Assembly (NCBI GenBank): GCA_932294295.1
Contig: OW028585.1
Location: 24,116,313-24,180,312 of the forward strand
Source: Alitta virens
Taxonomy: Eukaryota; Annelida; Polychaeta; Phyllodocida; Nereididae
Length of the DNA: 64,000 bases
Direction: 5' to 3'
Shown: piece after piece, positions 48,463 to 58,596 of the stretch
Layout: every line of letters starts with the position of its first letter
Position numbering within the stretch: the first letter of the stretch is position 1
The notes under the pieces: generated by a model
Told to the model about the DNA's origin: nothing
What the model saw: the letters and a program-made list of their open reading frames with translations, nothing else
Databases searched by the model: none
Translations under genes and position numbers: made by a program

Positions 48463-48879
48463 ACAAATTGCCGACAGGTTAAATTTGGCATTATCTGAAC
48501 TGGAAAAGTTATAGTGTTAAGCTAAGCATACTACTTTAAAACACTAATACAATATAATAATTGGAAATTCTAATATACGAAATCTATAGTATTCCTACAT
48601 AACATTAATTAATCAAATCGAAGAGTGGTCATAATTCATCAATAATACAGTAATCACATAAATAAATCCAACAGTTATAATCACCAATGCATCAATGCAA
48701 TAATGCTCAACCAAGTCCGAGATTTCATAGTAATGTTCATAGTAATGTCACTGAAATGGAGTCCAATAATAAAATAAAACAATCAAAGATTGACCAAGTT
48801 AAGTATTGTCCAAAAAAAATCAAAAGTCTCCTCATGGACTTTTGGTATACACGAAATACCACAACATCCATCGGTGAAT

Positions 48880-49230
48880 TGTTTGCTTATGACGAAGTCA
48901 TGGTAGAAATGTTTGACACATGGCAATTCTATGGTAGAGTGTCATTCTTGACCACTTCACGGTAGATAGATATACACATGTTAGATCCACAAATGCAATG
49001 GTAGAATTGTTTGTGCATGATGACTTCATGGTAGATAAATTGTGTCTCATAAATGCAAAGGATGAACTAGAATTCGATCTAGATTGCTGAGACTGACGGA
49101 TAAAACGGTTGATATTCCACGGTTTAAATTCCACGGTAGATGGATTTTTCATGGTAGATGATATTCCAAGATCTCCATATTTGTACGGATGTCCATGGTT
49201 GCAAAACGGTAGACTGATGTGGATTCATAC
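48880..49230. repeat. Scattered (A/C)(C/T)GGTAGA motif cluster
   Basis: Short ATGGTAGA or ACGGTAGA words, often preceded by TTC or TTTC, recur about ten times at irregular spacing in the 3' non-coding part of element 2. No fixed period is seen. Confidence 0.4.
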
Positions 49231-49415
49231 AGGATGATTGTGAGGAAGAAGCCCAATCTGCACACATTGTGCTCATTGTATCCTAATAAGAAACTGAGTT
49301 GTTCCATTTGCGGTGTTGAAACATGTCGAGCGACAATGAGGAAAATAGATGTGTCAGCGAGTTGAATGAAAATGTGGCAGCTCTGCAATTTCATCACGAA
49401 CTGTTCGTTATTCAT
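49149..49415 (-). CDS. Unidentified small ORF (88 codons) downstream of the envelope-like gene
   Basis: It is an intact minus-strand ORF between the envelope-like gene and the 3' LTR of element 2. It has two moderately hydrophobic stretches (around residues 15-30 and 55-65). No family was recognised. It may be an accessory ORF or chance. Confidence 0.25.
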   Translation of the reverse strand: MNNEQFVMKLQSCHIFIQLADTSIFLIVARHVSTPQMEQLSFLLGYNEHNVCRLGFFLTIILYESTSVYRFATMDIRTNMEILEYHLP

Positions 49416-49670
49416 GAAGATGCCGTGGATTTAAACGACGCCTGGTCATGAGATGATTCGTCATTGCGGAAGATCCGTTGGATGTAGATCCGCCTAAATC
49501 CTGGCAAATAGAAGAGTGCGATCGAACATACAAGCAGAACAGAATTATATGGTCAACTTTGTAAACAAACTAGCGAAAATGCGAAACTAAAACTACAATA
49601 AACTCTCCGAATTAGCTCCGACATAATTAATGTCAGCATGCCTTGAAATAATGGCAAAATGTATAAAAAT

Positions 49671-50769
49671 TCATGATTGTTGCCCCAGATGCATTGCCGC
49701 ATTAGACGTTGGTAAAAATATGACATTTGAAAATTCGTAAATATGAGCTAGTTTCTTAAATACCAGCTGGTAGTCATTATGCCAGGAGTTCAATACCTCT
49801 TCTGTTTTGACAATTAATTGTTTGATTCTTTGAGGTGGCAAGATATATGGACTGATTTTACCCTGTATAAGCTTAGCCATAGCCAGAAACAATTGATCTG
49901 CTTCTGTATGTAATATTTGATACTCGCTAACCTGATAATTCCATAGTGACAGATATCGGGTTGTCAGCATACTTAATATGCGAATGCCGTGTACCTTTTG
50001 TTGCAATATGTTAATGGCATTCTGTAATGCTGTGAAGGATTCGACTATCTGGTGATTAGTGGAATTTATACGACTGTGCAAATACCTAATATTGTTAGTT
50101 GTATTGATAAAGGTATCAGCCAAGATGTTTAATTCTAGAACCAAATCTTGCTTCATATCAATAAAACTATCCTTAATCAAATTTTGTCTAGCTACAAGTG
50201 ACTGGATTGCTGTTCTAAATATTCTATCTCTCTTTGCTCGAATCAAGTTTGAATAAGCTCCCTACCACTGGAATTTTTGCTCTAAGTCCTACACTTAGGA
50301 CATCTTCTATGTCCCAATAAGAATCATCAATTACTAATTTATATGATTTATTGGAAGATTTCAGCAGATCGTTTGTTTCTGAAGTTGCTCGCCTTAGTCG
50401 GGGCTCAGAGTCATCTTTCTCCAATTGCAATCCATATAAATCATGAATTTGTGACAATTTATCTTCCAAGCCTGTTGCATAATGGTTGATTTTCAATATT
50501 GCATCCTTAACTAAAGGTATGAAATCACTACAAATGCTTCTGACTAGGGAGTCCCTATCACCACACAATGCTTCGAAAGCTGTCATATTCCATTCAAACT
50601 TTGGTAAATTGAACTGTGGCCACATAATATGTACATGTATGAGGAAATTTTCCACTCCTGTAACTACTTTTCCATGGTGACTGAAACTGACACCATATTC
50701 TGGTCTTATGAGAGTGTTTTCTTGAATACTTTGATCCATGCTTCTTAATTTATGTAATGCACTTATCAT
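49671..50769 (-). pseudogene. F-type fusion-protein-like region (two overlapping frames)
   Basis: The first frame (50,224-50,769) carries a beta-rich region, a DSEPRLRRATSE basic site and, near its end, RAKIPVVGSLFKL, which is placed like a cleavage site and fusion peptide. The second (49,671-50,246) overlaps it by 23 bp in another frame. It is predicted helical (heptads around ILADTFINTTNNIRYL and FTALQNAINILQQKV), then GKISPYILPPQRIKQLI, as seen before the end of the ectodomain in baculovirus F-like proteins. Family assignment rests on motif order by eye. Confidence 0.5.
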
Positions 50770-50782
50770 GTCTTCCTCAATA

Positions 50783-51280
50783 TTAACCTGTATTTCCGGA
50801 CTTGCTTATTTTTCTGGAATCTTTTCCACTGCATGTCCCTTCAATTTTTGCTGTAAATGGAACACTTAAAAGTGCTGACAGCTCACAATCACAGATCAAT
50901 GGATTATTATCAATGGCCAGCAAGTCAAGATTTGGACCCAAATAATCTCTATCATTTGTCACACTAGAAATTCTGCGGATTCTGTTATTTCGCATGAGAA
51001 TTACCTTAATTTCTGTTCTTTTGAGGAGAACTGATTCAAAAGAAGGTAATTCATTGTTTGAGACATCCAAATGTTCGAGTGCTGGTACTTCATTTAGAAA
51101 ACGCAATTTCGGTATTCCTGAAAATGCATATGCTGATACTAATTTGACAGCGCAATTTACTATTTTAAGTTCTTCTAGTTCTGGTAAAGGACCAATGGTA
51201 TTTTCCACTATGAAAAGTAACCTGCCGCTTTCTAATGCAAGATTCCTTAATCCACTTGGAAAACCCACTAGACCCTCCAT
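50783..51280 (-). pseudogene. Leucine-rich repeat segment with LRR C-terminal cap
   Basis: It contains repeats of the LxxLxLxxNxL kind, for example ALEHLDVSNNELPSF and IKVILMRNNRIRRI, spaced 22-25 residues apart. These are followed by LLAIDNNPLICDCELSALL and a later Cys (GTCSG), the signature of an LRRCT cap in extracellular proteins. Such domains bind protein ligands at the cell surface in animals. Finding one in the envelope position of an LTR element is unusual. It is readable without stops for 165 codons. Confidence 0.75.
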
Positions 51281-52509
51281 ATTGCCATAAAGTTGTGCAT
51301 GACTAATGTTGTTATTGCCAATTTGGACAAGCCTGTACCTTGAACTAAACTAAACCCTGATCTTCTGCTGCTTGGACTGAGATATCCAATTTCTCCAAAT
51401 TAGGGTAAACCATATTTTTATGGGGAATGAAGTACACTCTGGTAACAATAATGTTAATGATTTTAGATGACTTGGCTCATCCCCTAACATTGTCCAATCA
51501 AAGTTTGGTAATTTTGGAGCCCGAAACGAAATGTGGCTCAAGGGTAAACCCTTAAAAAGTTCTGTTGATATTGATGAACCATCGACAAACTCGATATCAA
51601 TGCTAGTTAAGTGTCTCAGATTGGATAAATATAGTCTCATATTGTTCAAGTTGATTGGAAAACCTGTCAAATTTGACAACACTCCTGATGTCTGATTCTC
51701 ATTATACGGGGCTATCATTGACCCTTTAATGGTCAAGTTATTGACTCTAGGGAATATTATCCTTAATTCTGCAAGCATAACTCTCCCCTGGATGTTCTTT
51801 AATTCCAGAGATTACAAATTTGCAAAAACCTCCAAAGGGAACCAACTTTTCCCATTACAATGAATGATTTGCAATAATCAATGACCCAATGTGTTTCATT
51901 GTGCCATGAAAAGAACATTGCTTTGCAGGGATATGGACCCACAGATGGCGCAATTCGATTCTGTTTCCTGCACCTTACATATTCCTTCATAATTTTGTAT
52001 TGAGCATGTCGATCCCAATACTCTGATCACCTGAAAGTTTATTAATAATGAGATTATACTCAGTTGTAGTGTACCCAGCATCATTATGAATATTGATTTT
52101 TACTGATTTTTGTCATTAATAGCCACATTAAGTTACTCCCCATGTATCATGATTGGCAACACATTAGAAATAATATCAGTAGTACAAGACAAATGATTAC
52201 AATTAATAATCATTGCTATGGTCTCATTAATATATAAAATATCTAATACACTTAATACCTATACAAAATGATCACCTGCTCCAGCGTCCTGAAGCGGATT
52301 GTATCGATATCTGTCAAATAAAAATAGTATATATAAATATATAAATAATATAGTATAATAAGACGAAACGACTGGCCAGTATACACAACATTTAACTAAC
52401 TAACCTTCCCCCGTACTTTTTGTAGAATTACCTTTTTGGTATTCTTTTTTTTATTTCATTTTATTTCATTTCATTTTAATTCATTTCATTATTTCTTTGT
52501 TTCTTTTGG

Positions 52510-52740
52510 TTAGGTATTTTCTTAGTAGTTACTTCATTATATCTTTGATCTATCACGATGTCTTCGACTATTCATCAGTCGCCTGCCCATCTGAAAGATT
52601 CAAATAAATATAAATCACTTAACTGCACAATTTTAGAGCAGTTGTATTTTTTATTTTACTTGATTATATCCTGATCCATCGATGTCTTCGACTATTCATC
52701 AGTCGCCTGCCCATTCGATAGCATCAATAAAATATCAATC
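52510..52740. repeat. Imperfect ~120-bp tandem duplication
   Basis: GATGTCTTCGACTATTCATC followed by AGTCGCCTGCCCAT occurs at about 52,557 and 52,682, with similar flanks (TTATATC before, AAATAAATAT or AAAATATCAATC after). A third weak copy may start near 52,808 (AATGTCTTTGATTTATTACT). Confidence 0.7.
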
Positions 52741-53116
52741 ATTTATCTGTGATCCCTTCTGCCACAGAACCCTACTTTAAACTGTTGATTTCATCTTGAC
52801 CTTCCGTAATGTCTTTGATTTATTACTCTAAATATCTACTGGCCATTCAGTCTGCTTCAAGACGACAATCGTACTGAAGCAATTTGGCAACAGTTTTATT
52901 AAGTATTTTTTTTTTTTCATTTTGAGAGTAGTTTGCTCGATCCCAAATGACTATGACATATCAATGTGTCAAATGTCCATTTTGATTGTTTTACAAAATC
53001 TCACTCTTAGACTAATATATAGTCTTGGCTGCGCTTTTCTGCATCAGTCCTATGAATGCGCTTATTGCGTCATTTCCCCAAAGTACTTAAGTGCTGTAAT
53101 TAATGGCCATGGTAAT

Positions 53117-53245
53117 TATTTCATCATCATCATCATCATTTCATCATAATTATTTCATCATATTCATTGCATCATAAATATTTCATCATCATTCATCATA
53201 ATTATTTTATCATATTCATTGCATCATAAATATTTCATCATCATT
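53117..53245. repeat. ATC-rich microsatellite
   Basis: It starts with CATCATCATCATCATCATTT and continues as alternating TTTCATCATAATTA and CATATTCATTGCATCATAAA segments, the latter in two direct copies. Confidence 0.8.
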
Positions 53246-53629
53246 TCTTATGTAGTAATAATATAAATCGATTTGGCCAATAAATAGATGATCTTGTATT
53301 CTACGGTTATACTTTCATACACACAAATGAACAAAGTGTTATTTTTACACTTGTTCATTTTTGTTAGTAGTAGTTGCATTTAATTCTTCATTCATTCATA
53401 ATGGATTAAAATTACCTTGAATAGGCATATGCTTTATCAACTCAAAAACATTTAACAACTAAGGATTTGCATAAATTGGGTACCAACAATTAAGATGTGG
53501 CAGGCTGTCAAAGCTAATATAAGTTTCTAAGTTGCCCTTTTTCCATCTCAATTTTGTCACTGTCCCATTTATGCATTTAATATCTGGAATGGTCATCAAA
53601 CCACGATCAGAAGTGCCATAGATCTTGTA

Positions 53630-54340
53630 CTATTCCTTAAGCAATTCATCATTTTTCCTTAGGCAATTGTCATTTATTATTATTATGTTTTTAGTTGAGC
53701 CCATTGCTACATTAAATATTTTCGGCACTCCTAGTTGCAATTCAGCATGCCCATCATTTATTGACATTGCAGCATTTACAAACTGGCTGATTTTCATTCC
53801 CTTGCTATGCAAGTTTTGTTTTAATTCTGCCATTGTTTGTACCACAGCTCCATTAATTCCTCTTATTTTACATTTCTTTAATCGAGAAACGTGGAAGACA
53901 TTTGGCAACATCATTCCATCAATTGTTTCTATGACATAGGAATTTGAATCAGATTTATGTTTAATTACTAGAGGCCCTATCAATTTCAAAAATACTTTGT
54001 GGCCTGCTTTCAAACCTGTATATGCTGGTGCATATAGGAGTATTAAATCTCCTTTGTTGAATTCCTGTATTTTATTTAGTCTTTGGATGTGGTCTTTATT
54101 CTGCTTTATTTTTATTTCATTATGGAGTTTAATAGCATTTTGCCTCATAAACTCCATTTTTTCCTTTAATAGTTTTACATATTGGTCCATATCTGCTGCA
54201 ACCAGTGATATTGCCTCAACATTTATATTTACCAATGACCTTTCATCCCTGACAAAGACACAACTTTCTGGTGAATATTTTAACTGAGACAGAGGGAGAC
54301 CATTGTATATATTGGCTGCAATTTTTATAAATGGGGCCAC
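53630..54340 (-). CDS. Integrase C-terminal region of element 2
   Basis: The frame runs from a helical stretch (MDQYVKLLKEKMEFM) into FNKGDLILLYAPAYTGLKAG, FLKLIGPLVIK and YVIETIDGMMLPNVFHVSRL. These are the SH3-like C-terminal DNA-binding domain with a GPF/Y-type module, as in gypsy integrases. About 70 residues of unknown tail follow. It overlaps the core frame (54,325-54,804) by 16 bp in another frame, so one frameshift separates them. Confidence 0.75.
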   Translation of the reverse strand: MAPFIKIAANIYNGLPLSQLKYSPESCVFVRDERSLVNINVEAISLVAADMDQYVKLLKEKMEFMRQNAIKLHNEIKIKQNKDHIQRLNKIQEFNKGDLILLYAPAYTGLKAGHKVFLKLIGPLVIKHKSDSNSYVIETIDGMMLPNVFHVSRLKKCKIRGINGAVVQTMAELKQNLHSKGMKISQFVNAAMSINDGHAELQLGVPKIFNVAMGSTKNIIIINDNCLRKNDELLKE

Positions 54341-54804
54341 TTGGAGTACTTGTACTCCACTAATCCCATTAATAAACTTGATACATTCTTAATGGCTCTT
54401 TCAGCCATTAATCTGCAATGGCCTTCTGGTTTCACAAAATGAACTTCTATGTCCATGGCTTTGTAAAACTGCTTTCTCAATTCTGACATAAATGCAGGTT
54501 CCTGGTCACATATAATTATGTCTGGTATCATATAAGTTAAGCATAAATTGTTTATAATAGCATTGATTACTGCACCAGATTTTCTACTGGTTAATGGACA
54601 TACTACAATAAATCTAGTTAATTCACATTGTAATACAAGGCAATATTCATAATTGCCTGAATTAGGCATACATTTTATATCCATATGCACATCAATGAAT
54701 GGCCTAGCATCTACAATAAGGCGAGGAACAAAAGGTCTCTCTTTCCCTGCAGTCATTATGTCATTTGTCCTTTGACACATGATGCTGGTTTGAACATAAT
54801 TCAA
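54325..54804 (-). CDS. Integrase catalytic core of element 2
   Basis: DVHMDIKCMP (Asp42), IIICDQEPAF (Asp100) and RLMAERAIKN (Glu135) give the D,D(34/35)E arrangement of retroviral-type integrases, so all three catalytic residues are present, unlike in element 1. The zinc-binding domain upstream is degraded: the CxxC before QRT reads SIMCQR. The core ends where the frame shifts at 54,325. Confidence 0.8.
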   Translation of the reverse strand: MNYVQTSIMCQRTNDIMTAGKERPFVPRLIVDARPFIDVHMDIKCMPNSGNYEYCLVLQCELTRFIVVCPLTSRKSGAVINAIINNLCLTYMIPDIIICDQEPAFMSELRKQFYKAMDIEVHFVKPEGHCRLMAERAIKNVSSLLMGLVEYKYSKWPHL

Positions 54805-55367
54805 TACATATAAGTTTTTTTTTTATGAATCGAGAATTAATTTTTTCTTACAATTTCTGTATTTTTACATGAATTCCCAAACTACTGTGTTAAAAGTCAA
54901 GTAAGTGGAATATGTATTGCTCTGTCAATGCCAATCTCATAAAACATCATGAAGCTTCTTGTGATACACTATGTAAAACAACAAGTTGTCCACCATGACA
55001 AAGTTAATAGCTCAAGCTAACACAGACTTGACTTGATGTTGGACTCCTAGCATTTTGCCATATTTGAGATAGGCAACCATTGTACCCAAAAATTCATCTT
55101 GACTTTGAGCACTGACTATCTCGGCTTGCGTGTGTGGTATCTTTATGTAAGTTATAACATTGTTAACATTTTTGTTTCGTGCATCTTCTAACTCAAATTG
55201 ATGTGGTATCTTACTTACAATTCTATGCCTCTATTAGGTCTTTAGGATCCAGTCTGGGCAATTCATACTGTGTCATCTCTTCACTACTATTGCCTGACTG
55301 AACTGGCTGATCTGGCTGATCTTCATTTCCCACAGAATATTGGCTTTCTCTCGCATCATTTTGAAGC
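54805..55367 (-). pseudogene. Degraded integrase N-terminal region of element 2
   Basis: On the minus strand, fragments such as FLGTMVAYLKYGKMLG (about 55,060) and FVMVDNLLFYIVYHKKL (about 54,980) read like the segment preceding the zinc domain in gypsy integrases. Stops and shifts interrupt them. No continuous ORF is present. Confidence 0.5.
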
Positions 55368-56240
55368 TTATTTCAACAAGCAGCGAGTTTTTACACTTTG
55401 ACTTATCTCTGCATCATTTCCTTCATCATTTAGAGCACATTCCGGAGGGATTACATCACCTTCATGTGCTTGAACTTTTTGTGGAGCTCTTAGTTGTGAT
55501 TTCCTAAGAGCACATATTGTTTTCTGCTGTTCATTCCCATTCAACGTTCTTACCGTTGTATGTACCTTTGGGCTCATTGGGCATAGGTTTTGTGGCAGTC
55601 GCTCACATAACATGGAATTCTCACTTACAACTTTCTCCCCCAAACAAATGGGAATGATTAATGGTTCTGATTGCTGCCAACTCTTCCCTGGTTGTTCAGA
55701 TAATATGTCAACCAATAATAATTCACTCGTATCTGGTTTTACATATACCACTGTAAATATGAATGACTGCAGTTTCCAGTATAACGTACCAAGACGTCTT
55801 GTAACAAACTCTGCTGATGACATAAATATTTGTTCAAGTGGTTTATGATCAGTTAATGCATAAAAGTAATTTTGACCTATGATATCTTTAAACTGACAAG
55901 CACTGTAATACAATGCTAATATTTCAATGTCTGTGGCTGAGTAAGAAGATGACACACTTTTAGCTAATACTCGACTACAGTATCCCAGAAGTACTCGTTT
56001 ATCTACTCCCTATGCAATTGATACAGTGCTCCCCCTGATGTTTCTCTACAGTCTGACGCCATTATAAATGTTCCTGACTCATTAGGAAAACCAAGAATTG
56101 GTGCTGTTGTCAAAATTGTTTTTCCTTTTGACCATGCTTCTTCCTGCTCTTTACCTCAATTAAAATCCAGTTTTCTTTAACAAGGATGTTAATGGTCTAA
56201 ATATGCCCTATTAATTTGGAATGAACCTTGACACAATTTG
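55368..56240 (-). pseudogene. RNase H and RT connection of element 2 (RT palm absent)
   Basis: From 56,160 downward another frame reads APILGFPNESGTFIMASD, the usual start of gypsy RNase H, with a premature stop soon after. The ORF 55,368-55,955 continues with YSATDIEILALYYSACQF and ALTDHKPLEQIF, then VYVKPDTSELLLVDILS and a Gln/Glu-rich linker of about 100 residues. No YxDD or other RT palm motif is found between here and gag, so the protease and most of RT are missing. Confidence 0.75.
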
Positions 56241-56514
56241 ACATGCTCCAAGTTTTAATTTTACTTGTTTCTTAGTTTGTGGTTCATGCAACTGCTGAAG
56301 GCACCCATCTGCCGTTCACGTCCCGCCAAGCATTGGCCATTTGCCTGACGCGAAAAACAGCTAGGATGACAGTAATCCCACAGCCGCCAAAATCCACAAA
56401 CACTACTTGACCTATATTTGTTTACCTGGTTGCACTATCTCTGGCTTGGCTGCTGCTGCAGCTGCCTCACTCTGCATCACTGCAGTTGCAAGAATTTTGG
56501 ACTCAAGATGGCAG

Positions 56515-56640
56515 GCTAATAAAATATAAACTTATATTTATTAGCTGAGTTTAATAAATTTTAAACTTTTATTTGAGTTTAATAAGTTTTAAAACTTTTA
56601 TTTATTGAAACTTCTATTTAAACTTTTATTTTTTTTTACA
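56515..56640. repeat. AT-rich degenerate tandem repeat at the gag-pol junction of element 2
   Basis: GAGTTTAATAAATTTTAAAC and related words recur about every 30 bp, ending in a T run. It sits where protease and RT would be expected, so it may mark the deletion junction. Confidence 0.55.
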
Positions 56641-56781
56641 TGGGTTTTACATTCTATATTTAGAAATGTCAGACTCATGTTTATTGAATACTGCTCTGTT
56701 GATATCAATTCATACCTGACATGATCAACATGATCATGAAAATACTCTTTATACTGGTCCATATACATTTAATTATGAGAG

Positions 56782-57252
56782 TTATGCTTGTTCAAAATAT
56801 ATGCCTTTAATGGCACTTGTAGAACTGCAAATTTCTCCAAAAAAACTCAATGAAATTATTAACAAAACTGATAGTGTGTTTCCTGTAATAGGATTAAAAT
56901 CTTTAGAAATGTCTTTGGGCCATCCTAATCTAGCTACCAACTCCTGAATGTCATTCAAATATTTATAAAGTGACATTCCAGTAGTCAAGCGTTTTTTGCT
57001 TGTATGTAATAAACCGAAACGATGCAGAAACTCCTGCTCTTATTCATCCAATGTGTTTACATTTACACTATCAACCCACTTTCTGGGATTGCCTTCAATG
57101 CAATATTTCATGTGTTCCATAATTTCACTTCCTTCTAGCCCATGCAATGAAATATAATCTTTAAATTTTACTATCCATGCACTTGGGTCAACAGAAGTAT
57201 CATCACCAGTGAATCTGCTTGGCAGCATATCTGATAACTTTAATCTCGACAT
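56782..57252 (-). pseudogene. gag of element 2, with one in-frame stop
   Basis: The ORF 57,040-57,252 starts MSRLKLSDMLPSRFTGDD and contains WIVKFKDYISLHGLEG and KYCIEGNPRKWVDS, typical of the N-terminal capsid region of gypsy Gag. It stops at TAA (57,040-57,042) in frame and continues with EQEFLHRFG to 56,782. A single in-frame stop in an otherwise continuous frame suggests a point change. Confidence 0.65.
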
Positions 57253-57403
57253 TTTGAATGCAGGGATCGACTGTTCACACTTTTTTGTATTTAGATTTTT
57301 AGGAGTTTTTAAATTAAAAAAATGAAATATGTGTGCGTACAGGAGATGTATACTGTATATCTGGATTATATCTGATTATCTGGATCCCAAGTTAACAAAA
57401 ATA

Positions 57404-57862
57404 CTACTGGCTCTCTATATTCACTAATGTTTGGCAAGTCAGTGTTTGGATGCAGTGTTTGTTTTTCTCACTGCTATCTTTTTCTATGGACTTGCCTGTT
57501 TCATTTTTATTGCCATTGCTTTCTGCACAAATAAGCCCCACATTTGTAATTGAATTACTTCGCATCTGCCTATACTCAGGTTTTAATTTTAATTCATAAA
57601 TAAAAATCTCCGTTAATTCTGTATGTAATTGTCTCTCTTGATCTGGTGCTAAAGTAATTTCTAATAATTTTAAATCAATCAGTAATGATCCATCATCTTG
57701 CCATTTATGACCAACAGGTTTCCAGGTTTCATATAGCAATTGAGGTGCTCTAATATGATATCTATATGATCTATCTGTAATATAATTTGTTCTGTAAGCT
57801 GTTTCTAACTCAATTTTAAATTTTTCATACCAAATTTTGTCTTCTGCATTTGTTGAGCACAT
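57404..57862 (-). CDS. Unidentified 152-codon ORF at the 5' end of element 2
   Basis: It is an intact minus-strand ORF between the primer binding site and gag. The sequence is charged and probably mainly helical (FKIELETAYRTNYITD, DQERQLHTELTEIFIYELKL), with a polar C-terminus. It could be an N-terminal part of Gag or a separate leader ORF. I do not recognise a family. Confidence 0.45.
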   Translation of the reverse strand: MCSTNAEDKIWYEKFKIELETAYRTNYITDRSYRYHIRAPQLLYETWKPVGHKWQDDGSLLIDLKLLEITLAPDQERQLHTELTEIFIYELKLKPEYRQMRSNSITNVGLICAESNGNKNETGKSIEKDSSEKNKHCIQTLTCQTLVNIESQ

Positions 57863-58008
57863 CTAGATTTTTTAATATATCTAAAAGTTGACCAATACTG
57901 TTTGCTTGTATGTATTTTAAATCGCACCTATCCCATTTTCTTTTTCTGTTTTTCTGATGTGTTGACTTGCTGATGGAGTGCTGGTCCTATCCTCCGGTAC
58001 AGTCATCA

Positions 58009-58027
58009 GACCGAATTTTTTCCACCA
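58009..58027 (-). other. Primer binding site of element 2
   Basis: On the minus strand the bases right after the 5' LTR read TGGTGGAAAAAATTCGGTC. The initial TGG complements the CCA end of a tRNA. The priming tRNA is not identified. Confidence 0.6.
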
Positions 58028-58592
58028 TGTGTTGTAGTCTTTTATTCCTTCATTATGGGGTTTGTTTCTCGCTTCTGTGATGAGGTCCAGTTGGACCTGT
58101 TGACCGCCGGAAGTCAGGATGTGTCCCTTGCAGTGTCATGGAATAAGGGAACACCAGAACCAGTTCAAGTCTTTCTTCAGATCACATCATGATACATCAA
58201 TTACAGACCATGTTGTACTCTGCTATTAACTCTGAGCTCTTTCCCCTTCTGATTCATGCTGTTTACTTCATCTTATTTATATGAACCAAAATGTAACTAT
58301 TCTGGGTTATTTGAGGGGATTCAGCGTCGTAGTCAATTAAGTAACTACGACGCTGCACTCAAAAGCTTCCTTTTTTCTCTGTGCCCCTGGTGCCCATTTA
58401 CTGAACTATACTGCTTTGCACATGCCTAGTGCTCTTTTACTGAACTAGACAATCTTGCACAGTCACAGTGTTTATGCACTGAACTAAACTGTTCTGCACA
58501 TGCCTAGTGCTTTTTCACTGAACTAAACAATCTTGCACAGTCACAGTGTTTATGCACTGAACTAAACTTGCTAGTGACCTGGCTATGCCACA
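58028..58592 (-). repeat. LTR of element 2, right copy (5' LTR of the minus-strand element)
   Basis: It begins TGTGTTGTAGTC and ends GGCTATGCCACA on the plus strand, and is 565 bp long. It contains one more copy of a ~36-bp internal unit than the left LTR (TAGTGCTCTTTTACTGAACT and following). Confidence 0.9.
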
Positions 58593-58596
58593 GTAC
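58593..58596. repeat. Target-site duplication GTAC, right copy of element 2
   Basis: It directly follows the CA end of the right LTR and leads into the continuing element 1 integrase (CAATTGAGTATGTTGAGTGG). Confidence 0.85.

Larger units (their letters stand above)
49420..52084 (-). pseudogene. Envelope-like gene of element 2: LRR ectodomain upstream of an F-type fusion-protein region (broken)
   Basis: Six minus-strand frame pieces lie in order. (1) 51,896-52,084 has a hydrophobic, signal-peptide-like N-terminus and then cysteines. (2) 51,799-51,990 is Cys/Trp-rich. (3) 51,350-51,778 and (4) 50,783-51,280 are leucine-rich repeats, the second ending in an LRR C-terminal cap (NPLICDCEL, later TCSG). 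(5) 50,224-50,769 has YGVSFSHHGKVV, a basic LRR-A type site and a hydrophobic stretch after LRAK (IPVVGSLF). (6) 49,671-50,246 has long heptad-like helices and GKISPYILPPQRI. A further frame near 49,500-49,550 gives a membrane-anchor-like segment and a short basic/polar tail ending about 49,420. Pieces 5 and 6 resemble F-type fusion proteins of baculoviruses and errantivirus envelopes. It is broken by at least four frameshifts. One gene rather than two is inferred from the tight spacing. Confidence 0.6.
52090..53620. other. Non-coding stretch of element 2 between envelope-like gene and integrase
   Basis: It is AT-rich with no convincing gene. It contains T/ATTTC-rich runs (52,440-52,510), two copies of a ~120-bp unit with ATGTCTTCGACTATTCATCA (about 52,555 and 52,682), and an ATC-rich microsatellite at 53,117-53,245. 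Confidence 0.6.
47914..58592 (-). mobile_element. LTR retrotransposon with envelope-like gene (element 2), inserted in element 1
   Basis: Two LTRs (529 and 565 bp, starting TG and ending CA) in the same orientation enclose 9.6 kb, with a 4-bp target duplication outside. A primer-binding-site-like TGG lies inside the right LTR and a purine-rich tract inside the left LTR when read on the minus strand. The gene order on the minus strand is unknown ORF, gag, RNase H (RT palm missing), integrase, envelope-like. RNase H (LTDHKPLEQIF) and integrase type place it with Ty3/gypsy. Many frames are broken. Confidence 0.85.
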
